From NCBI RefSeq assembly GCF_000213255.1, contig NC_015520.1:950001-1014000 (forward strand): a stretch of DNA of 64,000 nucleotides, written 5' to 3'. The DNA comes from Mahella australiensis 50-1 BON (GTDB lineage Bacteria; Bacillota; Clostridia; Mahellales; Mahellaceae). The translations under genes and the position numbers were made by a program. Positions 1 through 10,222 of the stretch are shown one piece after another. The stretch's first letter is position 1. The number at the start of each line of letters is the position of its first letter. The notes beneath the pieces are model-generated. The model had not been told where the DNA came from and made no database searches. It was given only the letters and a program-made list of their open reading frames with translations.

Positions 1-173
1 TGACAGATGATGGCCGCTTCGTAGAGGTCCAGGGAACTGGCGAAGCGGCGCCGTTTTCACGCCGGCAGATGGACGAGCTCATAAACCTTGCCGACAAAGG
101 GATACAGGAGCTCATGGCTTTGCAAATAGATTGTTTAGGAGAAATAGCTGATAAAATAGGTGGCAGAAAGTGA
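1..173 (+). CDS. rph: Ribonuclease PH, C-terminal fragment (5' truncated by window edge)
   Basis: The reading frame is open from base 3 to a TGA at 171-173 and gives the last 56 residues of a protein. It contains [12 protein letters not shown] followed by [12 protein letters not shown], which matches the conserved C-terminal part of RNase PH, the phosphorolytic 3'-5' exoribonuclease that trims tRNA 3' ends. The next gene starts inside its stop codon (GTGA overlap) and is rdgB, the usual downstream neighbour of rph in Firmicutes and other bacteria. The identification rests on this short tail and the synteny; the catalytic part lies outside the window. Confidence 0.8.
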   Translation, partial: TDDGRFVEVQGTGEAAPFSRRQMDELINLADKGIQELMALQIDCLGEIADKIGGRK

Positions 174-769
174 AGATCAAGGATATCATCATAGCTTCTA
201 ATAACAAAGGTAAGATTGCAGAGATCAAACATATATTGACGCCTTTGGGCGTCAATATATGTTCTATGCAAGAAAAAGGCATATATGTAGCAGTAGAGGA
301 AGATGGCAATAGTTTTCAAGAGAATGCCATTAAGAAGGCTATGACTGTATGTAAAGTGGCTAATGAGTGGACATTGGCCGATGATTCAGGATTAATCGTA
401 CAAGCGTTAGGCGGCCGACCTGGTATATATTCGGCGCGTTTTGCCGGCTTAAATGCCAGCGATGAGGATAACCGCAGAAAGCTGCTCGATATGATGCGAG
501 ATGTACCATGGGATAAACGCAAAGCGTTCTTTTACTGCTGTGTTGCTCTCGTTTCGCCCGACGGCTATGTAATAATGGCAGATGGGCGATGTGACGGGTA
601 TATAGCATATGAGGAAATGGGAAGCGACGGTTTCGGATATGATCCTGTATTTTTGATACCTGAATATAACAAAACATTTGCCCAATTGGATATATCAGTA
701 AAAAACGAGATGAGCCATAGAGCCAGGGCATTAGATGCGTTAAAGGATAAAATCAAAGATTACGTATGA
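170..769 (+). CDS. rdgB: dITP/XTP pyrophosphatase (RdgB/HAM1 family)
   Basis: A 199-residue protein of normal family length. It begins with [14 protein letters not shown], the nucleotide-binding SNN-x-x-K segment, then has [22 protein letters not shown], the metal-binding and substrate loop, and FGYDPVF near residue 150, all diagnostic of HAM1-type NTPases. The enzyme hydrolyses dITP, XTP and related non-canonical purine nucleotides to monophosphates and so cleans the nucleotide pool. The GTG start overlaps the rph stop, and the phosphodiesterase gene follows after 11 bp, so the three are probably cotranscribed. A 16-bp perfect inverted repeat lies inside codons 20-32 (see separate entry). 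Confidence 0.95.
   Translation: MKIKDIIIASNNKGKIAEIKHILTPLGVNICSMQEKGIYVAVEEDGNSFQENAIKKAMTVCKVANEWTLADDSGLIVQALGGRPGIYSARFAGLNASDEDNRRKLLDMMRDVPWDKRKAFFYCCVALVSPDGYVIMADGRCDGYIAYEEMGSDGFGYDPVFLIPEYNKTFAQLDISVKNEMSHRARALDALKDKIKDYV
228..263 (+). repeat. 16-bp perfect inverted repeat inside rdgB
   Basis: Bases 228-243 and 248-263 are exact reverse complements around the loop TTTG, giving a stable hairpin within the coding sequence about 60 bases after the start codon. The reading frame runs through it unbroken and encodes [11 protein letters not shown]. There is no T-run, so it is not an ordinary terminator. Its function is unknown; a transcript hairpin affecting translation or mRNA stability, or a trace of a palindromic insertion, are both possible. 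Confidence 0.75.
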
Positions 770-780
770 AGAGGTAACTG

Positions 781-1260
781 ATGAGAATAGGGGTAATGAG
801 CGATACCCATGGTCATTTGGCCACAGCCAGAAGGGCTATAAAGGATATGGGTAATGTCGACGTGCTTGTGCATCTAGGCGATTATTGCCATGATGCTGTA
901 CTGTTATCGGCAGAGCTACAAAGAGAGATAATATCTGTAAAAGGGAACTGCGATTTTTCTTCCAGTATACCGGCAGAGCAGATTATAGAGGCTCAGGGAT
1001 TGAGAATTTACGCCACACATGGCCATCAACACGGTGTCAAATGGGATCATGATGGCATCATTGAGAAGGCCAGGGATTTAAAGGCTGATGTTGTGTTATT
1101 CGGGCATTCGCATATAGCGGAGATATTCGCAGATAATGGCATACTTTTCATCAATCCTGGCAGCATAGGTGAGCCGCGCGGTTCGGATGCACCCAGCTAT
1201 GCGATTATCGAGATAAGAAACGGCAAAACATATCCATATATAGTGGCCCTATCTTTGTGA
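781..1260 (+). CDS. YfcE/MJ0936-type metallophosphoesterase
   Basis: A 159-residue single-domain calcineurin-like phosphoesterase. The metal-binding motifs appear in order: SDTHGH (residues 7-12), HLGDY near 32, GNCD near 57, THGHQHG near 80 and GHSH near 110. Proteins of this family (YfcE, MJ0936, B. subtilis YsnB) hydrolyse phosphodiesters in vitro with a dinuclear Mn/Ni/Zn centre; the physiological substrate is not established. It follows rdgB by 11 bp and shares the rph-rdgB-ysnB order seen in many Firmicutes. The start has GAGG 6-9 bases upstream. Confidence 0.9.
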   Translation: MRIGVMSDTHGHLATARRAIKDMGNVDVLVHLGDYCHDAVLLSAELQREIISVKGNCDFSSSIPAEQIIEAQGLRIYATHGHQHGVKWDHDGIIEKARDLKADVVLFGHSHIAEIFADNGILFINPGSIGEPRGSDAPSYAIIEIRNGKTYPYIVALSL

Positions 1261-1321
1261 TGATGGGACAAATTTATTTGGCGCGACACTGTATGCCAGC
1301 AAAATCGGCGATTTTTTGCTA

Positions 1322-1350
1322 TTGACAAACAAACGGCTATATGCTAAACT
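1322..1350 (+). promoter_or_regulatory. Promoter of the tRNA cluster
   Basis: A perfect -35 TTGACA (1322-1327), a 17-bp spacer and -10 TAAACT (1345-1350) preceded by TGC, an extended -10. Transcription should begin near 1357, 13 bases before the first tRNA. Confidence 0.8.
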
Positions 1351-1369
1351 TACATATTGTCACCGGTAT

Positions 1370-1443
1370 GCGGGTGTAGCTCAATGGTAGAGTTCCAGCC
1401 TTCCAAGCTGGCCGCGTGGGTTCGATTCCCATCACCCGCTCCA
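1370..1443 (+). tRNA. tRNA-Gly (TCC)
   Basis: A cloverleaf with acceptor stem GCGGGTG/CACCCGC, T-loop TTCGATT, anticodon loop CTTCCAA (anticodon TCC) and an encoded CCA at 1441-1443. It is the first gene of the cluster, just after the strong promoter. Confidence 0.95.
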
Positions 1444-1451
1444 TATAATAA

Positions 1452-1528
1452 GCGCTTGTAGCTCAGCAGGATAGAGCAACGGATTTCTAATCCGTGGGCC
1501 GGGGGTTCGAATCCCTCCAGGCGCACCA
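1452..1528 (+). tRNA. tRNA-Arg (TCT)
   Basis: The acceptor stem GCGCTTG pairs with CAGGCGC including one G-T pair. The anticodon loop is TTTCTAA (TCT, reading AGA/AGG). The T-arm contains GTTCGAAT and CCA is encoded at 1526-1528. Confidence 0.95.
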
Positions 1529-1534
1529 TAATGT

Positions 1535-1612
1535 GGTGGATGTAGTTCAGCTGGTTAGAGCGCCAGGTTGTGGCCCTGGAGGTCGTGGGTTCGAGTCCCA
1601 CCATTCACCCCA
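1535..1612 (+). tRNA. tRNA-His (GTG)
   Basis: The eight-pair acceptor stem, with the extra 5' G (G-1, base 1535) opposite C73 (1609), is the histidine identity element. The anticodon loop is TTGTGGC (GTG). CCA is encoded at 1610-1612. Confidence 0.95.
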
Positions 1613-1625
1613 TTTTTATTTTTGC

Positions 1626-1701
1626 GACCCATTAGCTCAGGCGGTAGAGCACTTGACTTTTAATCAAGGTGTCCGGGGTTCGAGTCCCCGATGGGTCACC
1701 A
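1626..1701 (+). tRNA. tRNA-Lys (TTT), copy 1
   Basis: The acceptor stem is GACCCAT/ATGGGTC, the anticodon loop CTTTTAA (TTT) and CCA is encoded. It is identical to the copy at 1890-1965 except for positions 3 and 70, which change together and keep the base pair. Confidence 0.95.
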
Positions 1702-1728
1702 TTTTGGGAAATTTTTTCGCTATAAATG

Positions 1729-1757
1729 TTGCATACTTTATATATGTTTGCTATAAT
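1729..1757 (+). promoter_or_regulatory. Internal promoter of the tRNA cluster
   Basis: TTGCAT (1729-1734), a 17-bp spacer and a consensus TATAAT (1752-1757) preceded by TGC. It lies in the 108-bp gap between tRNA-Lys and tRNA-Gln, so the last five tRNAs can be transcribed separately. Confidence 0.75.
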
Positions 1758-1809
1758 AATAAGCGTCAGTCACATTGAGCTGTTTAATGGGTCAAGGTGA
1801 CGTTAACGT

Positions 1810-1884
1810 TGGGATGTAGCCAAGCGGTAAGGCACAGGACTTTGACTCCTGCATTCGTAGGTTCGAATCCTGCCATCCCAGCCA
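1810..1884 (+). tRNA. tRNA-Gln (TTG)
   Basis: The acceptor stem is TGGGATG/CATCCCA with a G discriminator. The anticodon loop is CTTTGAC (TTG). CCA is encoded at 1882-1884. It is the first tRNA after the internal promoter. Confidence 0.95.
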
Positions 1885-1889
1885 AATTT

Positions 1890-1965
1890 GATCCATTAGC
1901 TCAGGCGGTAGAGCACTTGACTTTTAATCAAGGTGTCCGGGGTTCGAGTCCCCGATGGATCACCA
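1890..1965 (+). tRNA. tRNA-Lys (TTT), copy 2
   Basis: The acceptor stem is GATCCAT/ATGGATC and the anticodon TTT. Compared with copy 1 the third acceptor pair is T-A instead of C-G; the other 74 bases are the same. CCA is encoded. Confidence 0.95.
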
Positions 1966-1971
1966 ATATGC

Positions 1972-2056
1972 GCGGGCGTGGCGGAATTGGCAGACGCGCC
2001 AGACTTAGGATCTGGTACCGCGAGGTATGGGAGTTCGAGTCTCTTCGCCCGCACCA
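1972..2056 (+). tRNA. tRNA-Leu (TAG)
   Basis: An 85-base class II tRNA with a long variable arm, acceptor stem GCGGGCG/CGCCCGC, anticodon loop CTTAGGA (TAG) and an encoded CCA at 2054-2056. Confidence 0.95.
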
Positions 2057-2072
2057 AATGACCAAATAGCAT

Positions 2073-2147
2073 GCGGGAGTGGCTCAGTGGTAGAGCGTTG
2101 CCTTGCCAAGGCAAATGTCGCGGGTTCGAATCCCGTCTTCCGCTCCA
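2073..2147 (+). tRNA. tRNA-Gly (GCC)
   Basis: The acceptor stem is GCGGGAG/CTTCCGC, the anticodon loop TTGCCAA (GCC), and CCA is encoded at 2145-2147. It is the second glycine tRNA of the cluster. Confidence 0.95.
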
Positions 2148-2154
2148 TTACAAT

Positions 2155-2230
2155 GGGCTATTAGCTCAGTTGGCAGAGCACCTGACTCTTAATCAGGGTG
2201 TCCAGGGTTCGAGTCCCTGATGGCCCACCA
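2155..2230 (+). tRNA. tRNA-Lys (CTT)
   Basis: The acceptor stem is GGGCTAT/ATGGCCC, the anticodon loop CTCTTAA (CTT), and CCA is encoded at 2228-2230. It is followed at once by a terminator. Confidence 0.95.
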
Positions 2231-2232
2231 TG

Positions 2233-2266
2233 AAGATCGCTGCTTAAGAGTAGCGGTCTTTTTATA
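2233..2266 (+). terminator. Rho-independent terminator of the tRNA cluster
   Basis: A 9-bp stem (2233-2241 with 2252-2260, one G-T pair), a 10-base loop and a run of five T starting in the stem end. Confidence 0.85.
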
Positions 2267-2284
2267 TAAAAAGCAAAATAGACC

Positions 2285-2313
2285 TTGAAATTTTAGCGTT
2301 TTAGTGGCATAAT
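2285..2313 (+). promoter_or_regulatory. Promoter of tig
   Basis: TTGAAA (2285-2290), 17 bp, CATAAT (2308-2313) with an extended TGG before it. The consensus ribosome site AAGGAGG lies at 2347-2353, 5 bases before the tig ATG. Confidence 0.7.
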
Positions 2314-2358
2314 AAAAAAAACGAATATTTTGCTATTTTTTAATATAAGGAGGAACGT

Positions 2359-3681
2359 ATGGGTTCTCAATTAGAGCAATTGGAAAATAACGTTGCCAAG
2401 CTGCGGATAGAAGTAGATGCTGCTGCTTTTGAAGAAGCGATAAAGAAGGCTTATAGAAAGAATGTTAAGAAATTCAGAGTACCTGGATTTCGCGTGGGGA
2501 AGGTACCTCAACATATAGTGGAGCAATATTATGGGGAATCTGTATTTTATGAAGATGCTATAGACGATGTTTTCCCGGATGCATACAGCAAGGCTATCGA
2601 AGAGAATGATCTTACTCCTGTAGACCTGCCTCAAATAGATATAGTCCAGATAGGTAAAGGGAAAGACCTCATATTGAGTGCAGACGTTACTGTAAAACCA
2701 GAAGTGACGTTAGGAGAGTATAAAGGAATACAGGTCAAAAGGCCGGTATATAATGTTACAGATGAGGATGTAGAAAAAGAATTAGAAGATTTGCGCCAGA
2801 AGAATGCGCGGTTGATAGCTGTAGAAGATAGGGCATCGCAAGAAGGCGACACTGTGACGGTGGATTATACCGGTTATCTTGACGGTCAAGAGTTTGAAGG
2901 CGGCAAAGCTGAGGATCAAGTTATAGAGCTTGGCCAAGGACGCTTTATACCCGGCTTTGAGGAGCAACTCGTTGGCATGCGGGTAGGTGAGAATAAGGAA
3001 TTTAATATAGTATTTCCAGAGGATTATGGTAATAACGATTTAGCAGGCAAAGAAGTAACGTTTTCGGTTACCATGAAAGAAATAAAGTACAAGGAACTGC
3101 CTGAACTGGATGATGAATTCGCCAAAGATGTCAGCGAATTCGATACACTGGAGGAATTAAGGCAAAGTATAAGGGAGCGTTTGGAAAATGAAGCGGCCCA
3201 ACAAACACAGTCAGCTCTCGAAAATGCTGTGATAGCAAAGGTTACCGAAAATTCTAGCGTTGATATTCCAGATGTGATGGTGGAAAGGGAACTGGATGAT
3301 GTATTGCAGGAATTGGACTATAATCTCCAATATAACGGTTTGAGTCTGGATATTTATCTTCAGATTACCAATACATCAAAAGAGGCACTGAGGGAACAAT
3401 ATAAAGACGTTGCTCATAATCGCCTTAAATCCAGAATGGTACTGGAAAAGATAGGCCAAGTAGAGAATATAGAGGTTTCTCCTGAAGAAGTAGACGAAGA
3501 AATAAAGAAACGCGCGGAGCAAATGAATGTGGATGTCGAACAATATAAACAACGGATAAATCCGTCGTTTATAGAAGAAACATTGCGCATGGATAAGATC
3601 ATCTCCTTTTTAATAGAAAATGCTGTTGTAGAGGATGTTGAGGAAGATGGTCAAGCGGATACTTCGGAAGACGAAGCCTAG
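2359..3681 (+). CDS. tig: Trigger factor (ribosome-associated chaperone)
   Basis: A 440-residue protein, full length for the family. The N-terminal ribosome-binding domain carries the signature GFRVGKVP at about residues 45-52, the loop that docks on ribosomal protein L23. An FKBP-type peptidyl-prolyl isomerase domain follows (about 150-235, VTVDYTGYLDGQEFEGG), then the helical chaperone arms and a very acidic C-terminus. It receives nascent chains at the exit tunnel in the cytoplasm. The gene has its own promoter after the tRNA terminator and precedes clpP and clpX, the standard bacterial order. Confidence 0.97.
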   Translation: MGSQLEQLENNVAKLRIEVDAAAFEEAIKKAYRKNVKKFRVPGFRVGKVPQHIVEQYYGESVFYEDAIDDVFPDAYSKAIEENDLTPVDLPQIDIVQIGKGKDLILSADVTVKPEVTLGEYKGIQVKRPVYNVTDEDVEKELEDLRQKNARLIAVEDRASQEGDTVTVDYTGYLDGQEFEGGKAEDQVIELGQGRFIPGFEEQLVGMRVGENKEFNIVFPEDYGNNDLAGKEVTFSVTMKEIKYKELPELDDEFAKDVSEFDTLEELRQSIRERLENEAAQQTQSALENAVIAKVTENSSVDIPDVMVERELDDVLQELDYNLQYNGLSLDIYLQITNTSKEALREQYKDVAHNRLKSRMVLEKIGQVENIEVSPEEVDEEIKKRAEQMNVDVEQYKQRINPSFIEETLRMDKIISFLIENAVVEDVEEDGQADTSEDEA

Positions 3682-3716
3682 TTTGAAAAGCAAGTATAAT
3701 GAGCGGAGGTAATTTT

Positions 3717-4301
3717 ATGAATTTGGTACCTATAGTTGTAGAGCAAAGCAGCCGCGGCGAGCGGTCATATGATATATATTCGCGGTTATTAAAGGAAAGG
3801 ATAGTCTTTTTGGATGGCGAAGTGGACGATGCCACAGCCAGCCTGGTAGTAGCTCAAATGCTATTTTTGGAGTCAGAAGATCCGGACAAGGATATTCATT
3901 TGTATATAAACAGTCCTGGAGGTTCGGTGACGGCGGGTTTTGCCATATACGATACTATGCAGTATATAAAGCCGGACGTTTCCACAATATGCATAGGTAT
4001 GGCAGCTTCCATGGGTGCGTTTTTGCTGGCTGCCGGTGCTAAGGGAAAAAGGTATGCTTTACCCAATAGCGAGATACTGATACATCAGCCAATGGGTGGG
4101 GCTCGCGGCCAAGCTACTGATATAATGATACATGCCGAGCAGATCGTAAGGATAAAACGGCGTTTGAATGAAATACTCAGCGAGCGCACGGGGCAACCTT
4201 ATGAAAAAATAGAAAAGGACACCGATAGAGATTTCTTTATGTCAGCTCAAGAGGCAAAAGAATATGGTATAGTAGATGAGGTTATTATATCTAGGAAATA
4301 A
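3717..4301 (+). CDS. clpP: ATP-dependent Clp protease proteolytic subunit
   Basis: A 194-residue serine peptidase that forms the tetradecameric barrel fed by ClpX. The catalytic triad is visible: Ser98 in GMAASMGAF, His123 in LIHQPMGG and Asp172 in TDRDFF. The start at 3717 ([10 protein letters not shown]) is preferred over an in-frame ATG at 3699 because GCGGAGG lies at 3704-3709, directly between them and properly spaced for 3717, and because family members begin at this point. It is 35 bp after tig and 26 bp before clpX. Confidence 0.97.
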   Translation: MNLVPIVVEQSSRGERSYDIYSRLLKERIVFLDGEVDDATASLVVAQMLFLESEDPDKDIHLYINSPGGSVTAGFAIYDTMQYIKPDVSTICIGMAASMGAFLLAAGAKGKRYALPNSEILIHQPMGGARGQATDIMIHAEQIVRIKRRLNEILSERTGQPYEKIEKDTDRDFFMSAQEAKEYGIVDEVIISRK

Positions 4302-4327
4302 CGTTTGCCAGTAGGAGAGGTGATACA

Positions 4328-5614
4328 ATGGCAAGATATGATGATAAAAAGCAGGTAAAGTGCTCATTTTGCGGCAAGACGCAGGATCAAGTAAGGCGTT
4401 TAGTGGCTGGCCCTGGTGTTTATATATGTGATGAATGCATAGAACTATGCCAGGAGATCATTGAGGAGGAATTCGACGATACGTCCGAGATCGAGATAAA
4501 GGACCTGCCGAAACCAGCAGAAATAAAGGCGATACTTGATCAATACGTGGTAGGACAAGAGGACGCTAAGAAAACCTTGTCAGTAGCGGTATATAACCAC
4601 TACAAACGCATAAACAGCGATGTAAAATCGGATGGCGTAGAGCTTCAAAAGAGCAATATAATAATGTTGGGGCCCACCGGATCAGGAAAAACGCTTCTGG
4701 CCCAGACGTTGGCGCGCATATTGAATGTGCCGTTTGCGATGGCGGATGCAACATCGCTTACCGAAGCCGGATATGTAGGCGAGGATGTAGAGAATATACT
4801 CTTGAAGCTCATCCAGGCAGCCGATTATGATGTGGAAAAGGCCGAGAGGGGTATAGTCTATATAGATGAGATCGATAAGATAGCAAGGAAATCAGAAAAT
4901 CCGTCGATCACAAGGGATGTGTCAGGTGAGGGCGTACAGCAGGCATTGCTTAAAATATTAGAAGGTACTATAGCCAATGTGCCCCCGCAGGGTGGTAGAA
5001 AGCATCCTCATCAGGAATTTATACAGATAGACACGACCAATATACTATTTATATGCGGTGGAGCTTTTGATGGGATAGATAAAATAATACAGAACCGACT
5101 GGGTGAGAAGGCCATGGGCTTTGGGGCCGAGATTAAAACCAAGAAAGAGCAGGATGTGGGTGAGTTATTGAAGCATATAATGCCTCAGGATCTGCTTAAA
5201 TTCGGATTAATACCGGAAATGGTAGGTCGATTGCCTATTATCGTAACACTCCATGCCCTTGACAAAAAAGCCCTCATGACCATTTTGACAGAGCCGAAGA
5301 ACGCCCTTATAAAGCAATACCAGAAGTTGTTTGAAATGGATGGTGTGACGCTGGAGTTCGAAGAAGCGGCAATAGCCGCCGTAGCGGATAAGGCGCTGGA
5401 AAGAAATACCGGTGCCCGCGGTTTAAGGGCTATATTGGAGGATATCATGCTCAATATAATGTATGAGATCCCATCCAGAGAGGACATAGAGAAGTGCGTT
5501 ATAACAGAGGATACCATAGTTAATCATACTGAGCCGATGATAATAATATCGGAAATACAGAAGTCGAAGCGGCCTGTGAAAAAAGGGCGAGAGAAAAAAG
5601 AAACAGCTTCGTAA
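4328..5614 (+). CDS. clpX: ClpX unfoldase, ATPase subunit of ClpXP
   Basis: A 428-residue AAA+ protein. The N-terminal zinc-binding domain has CSFCGKT and CDECIELC (residues about 12-42). Walker A is [11 protein letters not shown], Walker [11 protein letters not shown], and sensor/pore-loop regions follow, ending in the small AAA+ subdomain [19 protein letters not shown]. It unfolds tagged substrates and delivers them to ClpP, whose gene lies immediately upstream. A strong SD (AGGAGAGGTGA) precedes the ATG. A terminator follows, closing the tig-clpP-clpX unit. Confidence 0.97.
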   Translation: MARYDDKKQVKCSFCGKTQDQVRRLVAGPGVYICDECIELCQEIIEEEFDDTSEIEIKDLPKPAEIKAILDQYVVGQEDAKKTLSVAVYNHYKRINSDVKSDGVELQKSNIIMLGPTGSGKTLLAQTLARILNVPFAMADATSLTEAGYVGEDVENILLKLIQAADYDVEKAERGIVYIDEIDKIARKSENPSITRDVSGEGVQQALLKILEGTIANVPPQGGRKHPHQEFIQIDTTNILFICGGAFDGIDKIIQNRLGEKAMGFGAEIKTKKEQDVGELLKHIMPQDLLKFGLIPEMVGRLPIIVTLHALDKKALMTILTEPKNALIKQYQKLFEMDGVTLEFEEAAIAAVADKALERNTGARGLRAILEDIMLNIMYEIPSREDIEKCVITEDTIVNHTEPMIIISEIQKSKRPVKKGREKKETAS

Positions 5615-5631
5615 TAATCGCAGAATTTTTC

Positions 5632-5658
5632 GGGCGTTCTTTTATAGAACGCCCTTTA
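5632..5658 (+). terminator. Terminator after clpX
   Basis: A perfect 9-bp stem (5632-5640 with 5646-5654), loop TTTAT, followed by TTTAAT. Confidence 0.8.
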
Positions 5659-5738
5659 ATATTCAAGGATAAAATGCAACCTCATACACATACTACTTTA
5701 TGAAATCTAATGCATCTATAGGAGGAGGTTGCTAAACT

Positions 5739-7430
5739 ATGACCACGTTGATATTGCTGATAGAATTCTTCTTTGCGGTGGTTATAGGCTTATATTTCTT
5801 CAACTTGCTGAAAAGCCAACAAAATAATCGCTCGGCCATTGCTAAAGAATCCAAACAAGAGCTGGAAAAGCTGCATAGAATGAGAGAGAGGTCCTTGACC
5901 CAACCGTTGTCGGAAAAAACCAGGCCCGCATCATTCGACGATATAATTGGGCAGGAAGAAGGTATAAAAGCGTTAAAGGCCGCTCTATGCGGCCCCAACC
6001 CTCAACATGTTTTGATATACGGGCCTCCGGGTGTGGGTAAAACCGCGGCAGCTCGCCTGGTTCTGGAAGAAGCCAAGAAAAATTCATACTCGCCATTTAA
6101 AAAAGATGCGAAATTTGTGGAAATGGATGCCACATCCATGCGCTTTGACGAGCGCAGCATAGCCGATCCTTTGATAGGCTCGGTGCATGATCCTATTTAT
6201 CAAGGAGCAGGGCCTTTGGGTATAGCCGGCATACCACAGCCCAAACCGGGAGCTGTTACCAAAGCTCATGGCGGCATATTGTTTCTGGATGAGATCGGCG
6301 AATTGCACCCAATTCAGATGAACAAATTGCTCAAGGTTTTAGAGGATAGAAAGGTATTTTTTGAAAGTGCCTACTATAGCTCCGAGGATACTAACATACC
6401 ACGGCATATACATGATATATTTCAGAATGGTCTGCCGGCCGATTTTCGATTAGTGGGAGCAACGACAAGGTCGCCCGATGAGATACCGCCAGCTATTCGT
6501 TCGCGTTGCCTGGAGATATTTTTCAGAGCTTTATTGCCTGATGAAATAGTACGTATTGCCAGAAATGCTGCTGATAAAGCAGGCTTCGCAATCGATGAAG
6601 ATGCTTCGCAATTGATAGGCAAATATGCTACCAACGGCAGAGAAGCGGTCAATATAATACAGCTCGCTGCCGGTATAGCATTTATCGACGGCAAGAAAGA
6701 CATAACAGTAAATGATATAGAATGGGTTATTGAAAGCGGTCATTACAATCCCAGACCTGAGCGCAGGATCTACGATAAGCCTAGAGTGGGATGCGCAAAC
6801 GGGATGGCTGTATACGGGCCGCATCTGGGGATGCTGATAGAGGTAGAAGCCTCGGCAATACCGACCTTAAAAGGCAAAGGCATACTTACTATTACCGGTA
6901 TCGTTGAAGAAGAAGAGATTGGTTCCGATATGCACAAGGTAAGGCGTACCAGTATGGCCAAGTCGTCTATAACTAATGTACTGACTGCGTTAAATAAATG
7001 TATGCATATTCAGATAAGGGATTATGACATCCATATAAACTTCCCTGGCGGGGTGCCGGTAGACGGGCCGTCAGCCGGCGCTGCTATAGCTACGGCTGTA
7101 TATTCCGCTATAATGGATGTACCTGTGGATAACGCAGCGGCTATGACAGGTGAGATATCTATTTATGGTGAGGTGAAGCCTGTGGGCGGCATTGCAGCCA
7201 AACTGGAAGCTGCCAGAGCTGCCGGAGTGCGCAAGGTTGTGATACCGGAGGACAATTGGCAGGCTGGTTTTGACAACAAAAATATAAAATTGATAAAAGC
7301 TGCGCGTATAGAGGATGTGCTGGGACAAGTTTTATGCCGCGATGATAAGAAAAATGCCGGTATATCAGCGACACCTGCTTCCATGGGAGTGTTGAGTGCA
7401 TCAAGCTTGCATGATAAAAATAAAAATTAG
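5739..7430 (+). CDS. lonB: LonB-type ATP-dependent protease
   Basis: A 563-residue protein. One N-terminal membrane segment (about residues 3-24) anchors it. The AAA+ domain has Walker A GPPGVGKTAAA and Walker B GILFLDEIGEL. The C-terminal Lon protease domain has the catalytic serine in VDGPSAGAAIA and the catalytic lysine in VGGIAAKLEAA. The lack of the long Lon N-domain and the membrane segment distinguish LonB from LonA; in Bacillus LonB is made in the forespore. The order clpX-lonB-engB matches Bacillus except that lonA, usually between lonB and engB, is missing here. A consensus SD (AGGAGGAGG) is 10 bases upstream of the start. Confidence 0.93.
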   Translation: MTTLILLIEFFFAVVIGLYFFNLLKSQQNNRSAIAKESKQELEKLHRMRERSLTQPLSEKTRPASFDDIIGQEEGIKALKAALCGPNPQHVLIYGPPGVGKTAAARLVLEEAKKNSYSPFKKDAKFVEMDATSMRFDERSIADPLIGSVHDPIYQGAGPLGIAGIPQPKPGAVTKAHGGILFLDEIGELHPIQMNKLLKVLEDRKVFFESAYYSSEDTNIPRHIHDIFQNGLPADFRLVGATTRSPDEIPPAIRSRCLEIFFRALLPDEIVRIARNAADKAGFAIDEDASQLIGKYATNGREAVNIIQLAAGIAFIDGKKDITVNDIEWVIESGHYNPRPERRIYDKPRVGCANGMAVYGPHLGMLIEVEASAIPTLKGKGILTITGIVEEEEIGSDMHKVRRTSMAKSSITNVLTALNKCMHIQIRDYDIHINFPGGVPVDGPSAGAAIATAVYSAIMDVPVDNAAAMTGEISIYGEVKPVGGIAAKLEAARAAGVRKVVIPEDNWQAGFDNKNIKLIKAARIEDVLGQVLCRDDKKNAGISATPASMGVLSASSLHDKNKN

Positions 7431-7457
7431 CAAACGATAGGGAGGGGAAATGAGCAT

Positions 7458-9200
<1,743 letters not shown>

Positions 9201-9235
9201 TATCATGCTTTGAATAAAAGAAAGGAGGGGTTAAT

Positions 9236-9544
9236 GTGCCTCAAGGAACAGTGCCGACAGGTGGTGCCGGGGCTTTGATAGCCAGCTTTGTTCCACTTAT
9301 ACTGTTAGTGGTTGTTTTTTATTTTTTCCTTATAAGGCCGCAGCAGAAACGGGACAAAGAAACGCGCCAAATGCTGGAGGCGTTAAAAGTAGGCGATAAT
9401 ATAACCACTATAGGCGGTATATATGGCAAGATAGTATCCATAAAAGATGAAGTACTAACTATAGAAACGGGTTCCGACAAAACCAAACTTGTTATAGCTC
9501 GATGGGCTGTAAAAGAGGTAGAAAATCCGGAGACCGCGGACTAG
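9236..9544 (+). CDS. yajC: YajC, accessory subunit of the Sec translocon
   Basis: A 102-residue protein with one membrane helix (about residues 17-35) followed by FFLIRPQQKRDKE, the YajC hallmark, and a small basic cytoplasmic domain. YajC associates with SecDF. The start is GTG at 9236, with GGAGGGG eight bases upstream; the ATG at 9234 is in another frame. secD and secF lie 2.4 kb downstream, separated by the SCIFF genes. Confidence 0.93.
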   Translation: MPQGTVPTGGAGALIASFVPLILLVVVFYFFLIRPQQKRDKETRQMLEALKVGDNITTIGGIYGKIVSIKDEVLTIETGSDKTKLVIARWAVKEVENPETAD

Positions 9545-9614
9545 AAGAAACAGTAATATTCCCTCATATCCTTTGCATAGATTATTACTGATAATAAGAT
9601 GTGGGGGAATATAT

Positions 9615-10031
9615 ATGGCTGATTACAGGCGTGGAAGGACTGTCGAAGAGCGTGGGATTCCTGCGTATGATATATGGGTTATAATAAGAAGCGCTCTATG
9701 GGGTGTAGTTATATCGCTTTTGTGTTTTATAATATTCGCTGTTGTCATAAATAGTTCGAAGGTGCAGGAATCTACTATACCGCCGACAGTGCAGACCATA
9801 AAGATTATAAGTGTGGCTATAGCAGGCTTGTTAGCCTCTGTTGCCACGAATTCCAGAGGCTGGCTTAAAGGCGGCATAGCCGGATTAATTTACATATTGC
9901 TTGCGCTTATTATAACCTCTATAATTTCCTCTGAACCCATATTATTTAGCGCTATGTTAAACGATGCTTTCATGGCCTTTGTTGCGGGAGCGATAGGTGG
10001 TATAATAGGCGTCACATTAAAGAGCAAATGA
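9615..10031 (+). CDS. Four-helix membrane protein, TIGR04086/YrzE-like
   Basis: A 138-residue integral membrane protein with four hydrophobic segments (about residues 23-45, 58-77, 83-104, 113-134). The position directly after yajC and the size and helix pattern match the TIGR04086 family (YrzE in Bacillus), whose function is unknown. I prefer the start at 9615 (MADYRRGR) because GTGGGGGAA lies 6-14 bases upstream; an upstream extension to 9573 lacks such a site. The region before the first helix is basic. Confidence 0.7.
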   Translation: MADYRRGRTVEERGIPAYDIWVIIRSALWGVVISLLCFIIFAVVINSSKVQESTIPPTVQTIKIISVAIAGLLASVATNSRGWLKGGIAGLIYILLALIITSIISSEPILFSAMLNDAFMAFVAGAIGGIIGVTLKSK

Positions 10032-10075
10032 TAATCGTGCAGTAAAAACAAATAATGCGAAGTGAGGGATGAAGA

Positions 10076-10216
10076 GTGAGACATATAAAGACGTTGAACA
10101 AAGCTGTGCTAAAGGATACTTTGTCCAAAGCCGGTTGCGGTGAATGCCAGGCATCCTGTCAGTCGGCCTGCAAGACATCTTGCACAGTAGCCAATCAAGT
10201 ATGTCAGAACAACTGA
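10076..10216 (+). CDS. scfA: SCIFF peptide (six cysteines in forty-five), ranthipeptide precursor
   Basis: A 46-residue peptide starting with GTG: MRHIKTLNKAVLKD, then six cysteines in 22 residues (GCGECQASCQSACKTSC and C43). This is the SCIFF signature, found almost throughout Clostridia. The cognate radical-SAM enzyme, encoded next, forms thioether cross-links from the cysteines to nearby residues. The biological role is not settled; regulation of quorum or sporulation has been proposed for relatives. Leader and core are recognisable by eye. A hairpin separates it from the maturase gene. yajC and secDF flank the pair, the common genomic setting. Confidence 0.93.
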   Translation: MRHIKTLNKAVLKDTLSKAGCGECQASCQSACKTSCTVANQVCQNN

Positions 10217-10222
10217 TTCTGA

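Noticed and set aside
1350-2114. Four open frames on both strands across the tRNA cluster (for example with GDGNRTH and GLEPTT strings).
   Set aside because: These are the well-known false proteins made by translating tRNA genes; each base belongs to a cloverleaf or spacer.
3699-3716. Upstream clpP start at 3699.
   Set aside because: The ribosome-binding site lies inside this extension and is spaced for 3717.
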